NCBI RefSeq assembly: GCF_001552195.1
Contig: NZ_BCQS01000033.1
Coordinates: forward strand, 50,633 to 114,632
DNA: 64,000 nt
Direction: 5' to 3'
From: Actinomadura latina NBRC 106108
GTDB taxonomy: Bacteria > Actinomycetota > Actinomycetes > Streptosporangiales > Streptosporangiaceae
In this document: in pieces, positions 59,296 to 64,000 of the stretch
Position numbering within the stretch: position 1 is the stretch's first letter
How the letters are laid out: every line of letters starts with the position of its first letter
Program-made: the position numbers and the translations under genes
The notes under the pieces: generated by a model
What the model was told of the DNA's origin: nothing
Databases searched by the model: none
What the model saw: only the letters and a program-made list of their open reading frames with translations

Positions 59296-60888
59296 TCACC
59301 TGGCGGAGCAGGTGGGAGTCATTCCCGTGCCGGTGCCGGTCCCCTGGAAGCCGAACTCGGTTGACTGGCCCGGGGCGATGGAGCCGTTGAAGCCGACGTT
59401 GCCGAACTGGACCGCGCCGCTGTCCCCGCTGCGGTCGGCGTTCCAGGCGCTGGTGACGGCCGCGCCGGGCGGCAGGGTCAGGGAGACCGTCCAGCCGTTG
59501 ACCGGCGAGGAGCCCGCGGACACCCGCACCGTGGCGACGAAGCCTCCCGTCCACTGGTTGGTCGACACCGCCGCCGAGCAGCCGCCTTCGGACGGGGGCG
59601 GAGTGGTGGGCGGCGGGGTCGTGGGCGGCGGGGTTCCCGGGCCGTCGGAGAGGGCCGGGGTCTGCCAGTCCCTCCACTGCGCCAGGTCGCCTGCCTTGCC
59701 GCTCGCGATCCTGAACCCGCCGGTGGAGCCGCCCGAGCGCAGCAGGAACCTCTGGATGTTCGCCCGGAGCGGCGCCTGCCATTCGGAGCGGCTGGCGCAG
59801 TGCGTGCCGTCCTGGACGTCCGACCAGTAGGTGATGGCGCCGCCCGCGCCGAGCGCCTTGTAGACCTCCGCTCCGCCCAGCGCCGACACGCTTCCGGACT
59901 TCGCGGCCAGCCAGTCGATGTGCGGGTTCTCCATGATGAACAGCCCGCGCGGAGCGATCATGGCGACCATCTCGTGGGTGTCCACGGGCAGCCCGCCCGG
60001 GTTGCCGGTGTAGGAGCCGAACGCGTCGCCGAGCCACGGCTGCTCGGAGTAGGCGCTGCTCAGCGGCTGCGCGCCGCTCTCCTGAGCGATCCCGCGGAAG
60101 ACGGGGACGCCGCCGCTGCCGGACTCGATCGGCATGGTCAGCGCGATCCGCTGGTCGAACACGCCGGCCGTGAAGGCGCCCTTCCCGTACCGGGAGCATC
60201 CCGTGACGCCGACCGAGTCGGCCTTCAGGATGCCGCCGCCCGACTGCTCGATGACGTCGATGATCCGGCTGGCGCCCCAGGCCCAGGCGGCCAGCAGCCC
60301 GGTGCCGCTCGACGACCCGTAGATGCTGTAGAAGGCGCCTTGCTTGTTGCTGCGGGCGGTGCCCTCTTTCCCGACCGCGAGCGGGTCGTAGCTGATGACG
60401 GCGGCACCGGACGATCTGATGGTGTTCGTGTCGGCGCCGAACCCGCCGAGGACGATGACCGCCGGGAAGGGCCCGCTGCCGCTCGGCAGCTGGACGCCCG
60501 CCGAGAAACCGGCGCTCCTGCCGTTCTGCGACACGTTGACGGTGATGCTGCTGCTGGAGACCGTCCCGGTGACGCTCGCCGGCTTACCGGGCTTCTCGCC
60601 GTAGACGTACTTCTCCGCCAGCTTCTTGATCTCCTCGCGCCGGCAGCGCCAGTCGGGCTTGCTGGTGATGCGCGTCCCGTCCAGCTTGGTGAAGGGGTCG
60701 GGGAGCTTGGAGTTCGCGGGGAACGACCCGGGCAGGGACACCGGGCAGTCGGCGCCTTCGTCCTCAACGCCCGCCGCGGCGGCCGCGCTTCTCGCCAGCA
60801 CCGCCACCGCCGCGGCGACCACGAGCGCCACCACCGCCAGCAGGACGACCGGCAAGCGGGCCTGAGAGCGGCCCGAGTTGATGATCAC
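59296..60888 (-). CDS. Secreted CE15 glucuronoyl esterase-like enzyme with CBM2
   Basis: Exported protein (530 aa). N-terminal membrane/signal segment LPVVLLAVVALVVAAAVAVLA, then a carbohydrate-esterase-15 domain with the nucleophile motif GVTGCSRYGKGAF, acid region PIESGSGG and the catalytic-His area (WSDVQDGTHCASRSEW). A (TPPPT)n linker leads to a C-terminal CBM2 cellulose-binding module (CSAAVSTNQWTGGFVATVRV...NGWTVSLTL). CE15 enzymes break ester links between lignin and glucuronoxylan. GTG 60888 has GGAGAGG a few bases upstream. A TCGAAA/TTTCGA palindrome in the promoter suggests repression released by plant polysaccharide (inference). Confidence 0.88.
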   Translation of the reverse strand: MIINSGRSQARLPVVLLAVVALVVAAAVAVLARSAAAAAGVEDEGADCPVSLPGSFPANSKLPDPFTKLDGTRITSKPDWRCRREEIKKLAEKYVYGEKPGKPASVTGTVSSSSITVNVSQNGRSAGFSAGVQLPSGSGPFPAVIVLGGFGADTNTIRSSGAAVISYDPLAVGKEGTARSNKQGAFYSIYGSSSGTGLLAAWAWGASRIIDVIEQSGGGILKADSVGVTGCSRYGKGAFTAGVFDQRIALTMPIESGSGGVPVFRGIAQESGAQPLSSAYSEQPWLGDAFGSYTGNPGGLPVDTHEMVAMIAPRGLFIMENPHIDWLAAKSGSVSALGGAEVYKALGAGGAITYWSDVQDGTHCASRSEWQAPLRANIQRFLLRSGGSTGGFRIASGKAGDLAQWRDWQTPALSDGPGTPPPTTPPPTTPPPSEGGCSAAVSTNQWTGGFVATVRVSAGSSPVNGWTVSLTLPPGAAVTSAWNADRSGDSGAVQFGNVGFNGSIAPGQSTEFGFQGTGTGTGMTPTCSAR

Positions 60889-60951
60889 TTGGCCTCTCCT
60901 TCCGGGGGTGATGGAGACCGAGCCAGCGACCATTGATCACACGGTCAACTC

Positions 60952-60986
60952 TCGAAAGTTTCGAACTCTATACCGAAATATGTCAA
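60952..60986 (-). promoter_or_regulatory. Promoter -35 and operator palindrome of the CE15 gene
   Basis: On the minus strand TTGACA (60986-60981) is followed 16 bases later by the 13-base palindrome TCGAAACTTTCGA (60964-60952), which covers the expected -10/+1 area. The placement fits a repressor of a polysaccharide-degradation gene. Confidence 0.55.
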
Positions 60987-61005
60987 CGAAGTTTCCACCG
61001 CTTTC

Positions 61006-61035
61006 AGCCGGGACGCGGCGGGGACCGGCCCGGCT
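61006..61035 (-). terminator. Hairpin after the excalibur lipoprotein gene
   Basis: AGCCGGG (61006-61012) pairs with CCCGGCT (61029-61035), touching the leftward stop codon. There is no T-run on the minus strand, so termination is uncertain. Confidence 0.35.
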
Positions 61036-61766
61036 TACGGCTGCGATGGCTCCCCGCTCGACGCCGGGGCGGAGGGCTCTTCGCTGGGAGTCAGGCCGGA
61101 CGGTCCTTCGCTCGTCTCAGGCGGGGACGGTTCCGTGCTCGGCCCGGAGTCCGACGGCTCCTCAGTGGGCGTCGAGGTCGACGGGGTTTCGCTCGGCGCG
61201 GGGGTCGGCGACTCACCGCCATGCCGGGGTTCGCAGTCGATACCGTCGTGATCGCGGTCCTGGTACCAGCCGTATTCGGGGTCCACGCCTTGGTAGTACG
61301 GGCCGTATCCGGCGGCATTCGCCTGCGCACAGGTATCGAACCGCGGATCGAGTCCGTTCCCTCCGCCCGGCTCCGGGGTCGCGGGTTCGGCGCTGTTCAA
61401 GGGCTCGCAGTCGATGCCGTCGTGGTCACGGTCCTGGTACCAGCCGTATTCAGGGTCCACGCCTTGGTAGTACGGGCCGTATCCGGCGGCATTCGCCTGC
61501 GCACAGGTGCCGAACCGCGGATCGAGTCCGTTCCGTCTGGCCGGTGGCGGCCCTCCCCCGCCCGGAGGTGTCGTCGGCGGGACGGCCGTGGACGGTGTCG
61601 TGGCGGGGGCCGGCTCCCCCTGCGACGACTTCTGGGACGCCTCGCCGCCGCACGACGCGAGGCCGGTAAGGAGCAGGACCGCGGCCAGTGCGGCCAGAAC
61701 CGCAGAGAGCTTCCGCGTCGCGGGTGGGCGGTCGCGACGCGATGGCGGGCGGGATTCGGTAGGCAT
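61035..61766 (-). CDS. Lipoprotein with two excalibur calcium-binding domains
   Basis: Exported lipoprotein (243 aa): basic lead, hydrophobic segment LSAVLAALAAVLLLTGLASC with lipobox LASC, then a Pro/Thr linker and two nearly identical excalibur domains, each with FxTCAQANAAGYGPYY and the calcium-loop DRDHDGIDCEP. The C-terminal ~70 residues are Ser/Pro/Glu/Thr-rich repeats, likely cell-wall spanning. Excalibur domains bind calcium at the cell surface. The DNA of the two domains is a near-perfect direct repeat 174 bases apart. Confidence 0.85.
   Translation of the reverse strand: MPTESRPPSRRDRPPATRKLSAVLAALAAVLLLTGLASCGGEASQKSSQGEPAPATTPSTAVPPTTPPGGGGPPPARRNGLDPRFGTCAQANAAGYGPYYQGVDPEYGWYQDRDHDGIDCEPLNSAEPATPEPGGGNGLDPRFDTCAQANAAGYGPYYQGVDPEYGWYQDRDHDGIDCEPRHGGESPTPAPSETPSTSTPTEEPSDSGPSTEPSPPETSEGPSGLTPSEEPSAPASSGEPSQP
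61231..61534. repeat. Direct repeat encoding duplicated excalibur domains
   Basis: About 130 bases at 61231-61360 recur at 61405-61534 with only a few substitutions. The copies are in frame and each encodes one excalibur domain, so this is a recent tandem duplication inside a gene rather than a mobile element. Confidence 0.8.
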
Positions 61767-61917
61767 GACATGCCCTTCGTCCGGGGAGTCCGCCGCATCA
61801 AGCCCTTATTCCACCCCAAACACCCCATTATCGACATAAGACACAAATAACGCGGCTCTCAATAGTCCCCCAAATCTCACAGCGCACACGATGCGGATCT
61901 CCCGCCGGCCGGCCGGG

Positions 61918-62277
61918 TCATTCGGCCGGGTGACGTCTCGGGGCCGCGCGGACGTGGGCGCGTTCGCCTTGTTTCCCGACGAGGCTCAGGAACTCGACCG
62001 GACCGGCGCTGGTGGCCCCGAACCAGTGCGGGGTGCGCGTGTCGAACTCCGCGGCTTCTCCCGGCTTGAGGATGAGGTCGTGTTCCCCGAGGACGAGGCG
62101 GAGCGTTCCGTTGAGGACATAGGCCCAGTCGTAGCCCTCGTGGGTGCGCAGGTCGGGTTCGGTGTCGTCGCGTCCGGCGGGGAGGACGAACTTGTAGGCC
62201 TGGATTCCCCCGGGCCTCCGGGTCAGCGGCAGGATGACCGAGCCGTCGTTGCAGGCGATGGGACACGCATTCGACAA
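61918..62277 (-). pseudogene. 5'-truncated XRE-cupin regulator remnant
   Basis: Encodes the cupin sensor half of an XRE-type regulator (LTRRPGGIQAYKFVLPAG, THEGYDWAYVLNGTLRLVLGEHDLILKPGEAAEFDTRTPHWFG). The normal N-terminal helix-turn-helix domain is absent: an in-frame stop (minus-strand TAG at 62283-62281) closes the frame just before the cupin, and only a TTG could start it. Upstream DNA is instead the coding start of the opposite-strand methyltransferase, so the HTH part and the intergenic region have been deleted. Confidence 0.7.
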
Positions 62278-62892
62278 GGACTATTGGGAGCTGCACTGGC
62301 AGCAGGGCCGAGCCGCAGGCCCCGGCTCCATGGGCGGCAGCCCGCCGAACCCGTACCTCGCTCGCGAGACCGCCGGCCTGGCACCGGGGACGGCACTGGA
62401 CGCGGGGTGCGGCGCCGGCGCCGAGGCGATCTGGCTCGCGTCCCGCGGCTGGGACGTCACCGCGGCCGACATCTCGTCCGAAGCACTGGCTCACGCCGCC
62501 GGACGCGCGGCGGAGGGCGGGGTTTCCGGGCACCTCCGGTGGGTCGAGGCGGATCTGAGCATCTGGAGCCCGGACACGCGGTTCGACCTGGTCATGACCC
62601 ACTACGCCCATCCGGCGATGCCCCAGCTGGAGTTCTACGACCGCATCGGCGCATGGGTCGCCCCGGCGGCACGCTGCTGATCGTGGGTCATCTGCACACC
62701 CACGGCTCCACCGGCCACGGGCACCATCCTCCCGCCGAAGCGTCGGCCACGTCCGCCGCCATCACCGCGCGCCTGGACGACACGGAGTGGGAGATCGTCA
62801 CCGCCGAGGAGAACCTCCGCACGCTCACCGGCCACGAGGGCCGAGAGGTACCCCTCCACGACGTCGTCGTGCGCGCCGCCCGGCTCCGCTGA
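62258..62892 (+). pseudogene. SAM-dependent methyltransferase, frameshifted
   Basis: Class I methyltransferase. The first frame (62258-62680) gives MGHAFDKDYWELHWQQG, motif I TALDAGCGAGAEAIWLA and DVTAADIS, then stops. The C-terminal part (GGTLLIVGHLHTHGS...EEIVTAEENLRTL-type sequence to 62892) continues in a different frame. The switch falls within the G/C run around 62661-62672, consistent with loss of one G. It may be a real mutation or a sequencing error in a GC run. It overlaps the remnant regulator on the other strand. Confidence 0.75.
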
Positions 62893-62894
62893 TC

Positions 62895-63736
62895 ATGGCG
62901 GTCATCGCGTCGGTGTCCGGGCTGAACGTCGCCCAGCCGGAGCTCGCCGTCGCCTTCGACGCCTCGCAGAAAGAGGTGCTGTGGTTCATCAACATCTACA
63001 CCATCAGCCTGGCCGCGCTGCTCCTGCCGCTCGGCGCGCTGGGCGACCGGTGGGGCCGCCGGCCGGTGCTGCTCGCGGGCCTGCTCGTCTTCGGGACGGC
63101 GAGCGCGGCGGCCGGCCTCGCCCCGTCGCCGGAGGTCATGCTCGCCGCGCGGCTGCTGAGCGGCGCCGGCGCAGCGATGATCATGCCGGTCACCCTCGCC
63201 GTCATCACCTCGACGTTCCCGGACGGGGAGCGCTCCCGGGCGATCGGCGTGTGGACCGGCGTCGCCGGCGGCGGCGGCATCCTGGGGATGTACCTGTCGG
63301 CCGCCCTGGTCGACCTGGCGAGCTGGCGGTGGCTCTTCGTCCTGCCGGTCGTGCTCGTCGCGGTCGCCGTGGCCATGACGCTGCGGTCCGTCCCGAACTC
63401 GCGCCAGGCGCCGGAAGGCGGGTTCGACGCGGTCGGTTCGCTGTTGTCTCCGTCGACGGCGGCTACCTCTCGATCCTTCCCGGCATGCTCGCCATGGGCT
63501 TCGGCATGGGGTTGGCGGGGGCGCTGGCCCGAGCCGCCCGTGAGTCCTTCGTGGACGGCTGGCAGCAGGCCATGTGGGCGGGCGCGGCGGTCATGGCGGT
63601 CCTGTTCGTCTACGTCCTCGCGCGTGGTCCGCGGGACCGGCCGCAGGGCGTTGAGCAGCGTGGATCCGACGTGCCGGGGCGGCCCGCCCGGTCTCGGCGG
63701 CCCAGGTCGGACGCCGATCAAACGCGAAGTTTCTGA
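62895..63736 (+). pseudogene. MFS (DHA2-type) transporter with internal deletions
   Basis: The first frame (62895 to ~63440) encodes the N-terminal half of a 14-TM drug exporter (SGLNVAQPELAVAFDAS, FINIYTISLAALLLPLGALGDRWGRRPVLLAG, GAAMIMPVTLAVITSTFPDGERSRAIGVW). It then breaks; another frame resumes at GGYLSILPGMLAMGFGMGLA and jumps straight to ARAARESFVDGWQQAMWAG, the final TM, ending at 63736. The central and most C-terminal TMs are missing, so at least two deletions have occurred. The first TM also looks short. Not functional as a transporter. Confidence 0.75.
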
Positions 63737-63812
63737 TTTTTCGGTTATCGCCCGTCCTGGCGGGGGTCTGCACCGTATCTACAGGCACCCGACGAGAGGA
63801 CGTGGCATCGCC

Positions 63813-64000
63813 ATGAGCAACCCCATTCCCCCCAGGAGCGGAGGGCCGGGCCCGAGGCGGCGGCAGCGGACCGTGTCCGGTCGCGCGGCGGCGTGGACGG
63901 CCGCGGGCGCGGCGGGGCTGCTGGTCGTCGGCGGGATCGCGGGCACGGCGAGCGGCGCGTTCGACGGCGGCTCCGGCGCCGCCCCGGCCGCGAGCGGCTC
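63813..64000 (+). CDS. Signal/membrane-anchored protein, 3' truncated by window edge
   Basis: First 62 residues of a protein: a Pro/Arg-rich lead (MSNPIPPRSGGPGPRRRQR) and one hydrophobic segment (AAWTAAGAAGLLVVGGIAGTASGAF), then a Gly/Ser/Ala-rich stretch that runs off the window. Consistent with a secreted or anchored protein. GAGAGGA lies about a dozen bases upstream of the ATG. No family can be named from this part. Confidence 0.55.
   Translation, partial: MSNPIPPRSGGPGPRRRQRTVSGRAAAWTAAGAAGLLVVGGIAGTASGAFDGGSGAAPAASG

Noticed and set aside
61231..61534. Long direct repeat considered as an insertion element or att pair
   Set aside because: The repeat is in frame and encodes two copies of the same excalibur domain.
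1..64000. tRNA or rRNA genes, integrases or transposases marking the accessory region
   Set aside because: None were recognised on either strand; island boundaries are inferred from gene content only.

Overview
This is a very GC-rich window with strong G/C bias at third codon positions. It carries F420-type split-barrel (PPOX-class) proteins, an ECF sigma/zinc anti-sigma pair, PknB-type Ser/Thr kinase, excalibur, CBM2 and PGPGW proteins, and many GTG starts. All of this points to a filamentous actinobacterium, most likely of the Streptosporangiales/Actinomadura type (inference; no rRNA is present to confirm it). No tRNA, rRNA, CRISPR array or complete insertion sequence was seen.

Layout. 1-4.2 kb: the end of an L-rhamnose/L-lactate catabolic operon (lutA-lutB-lutC-rhaB, every junction overlapping by 3-4 bases). 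4.4-11 kb: a large LuxR-type ATPase regulator followed by an alpha/beta hydrolase and a GMC flavin oxidase of the cholesterol-oxidase type. 11.1-25 kb: mostly ordinary chromosome, with SRPBCC and F420-type proteins, a cyclase-like protein, a sigma/anti-sigma pair with a likely self-recognised promoter, a drug-type ABC exporter with a divergent TetR and twin operators, HrpB helicase, a NERD membrane protein, small membrane proteins, a histidine phosphatase and a GAF regulator. 25-33 kb: a coiled-coil protein, threonine aldolase, an SCP-x-type thiolase, an MpaB/DUF2236 oxygenase, a clear CqsA-like alpha-oxoamine synthase (the autoinducer-synthase family), an LPG-synthase-like membrane protein, and an amidohydrolase with its TetR.

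33-57 kb is the accessory region and the most interesting part. It holds a membrane-anchored STAND ATPase with TPRs, then a two-gene unit made of a ~1,980-residue P-loop ATPase and a beta-CASP nuclease (stop and start overlap). Divergent from these is a rightward run of Ser/Thr kinase, a DUF262-DUF1524 (GmrSD-like) multidomain protein and a SNF2-type helicase. This meets, tail to tail with an 83-base overlap, a leftward pair encoding a divergent Hsp70 and a protein ending in a GrpE-like domain. I propose that the last four genes form a chaperone-coupled, helicase-driven restriction or DNA-surveillance system, and that the ATPase/beta-CASP pair is a second conflict module.

57-64 kb returns to ordinary genes (NUDIX, F420-type, CBS-rubredoxin, secreted CE15 esterase-CBM2, excalibur lipoprotein). 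It then passes a block of three consecutive damaged genes (truncated XRE-cupin regulator, frameshifted methyltransferase, internally deleted MFS transporter) and ends in a partial membrane/secreted protein. Several genes have a TANNNT -10 box 6-8 bases before the start codon and are probably translated from leaderless mRNAs.
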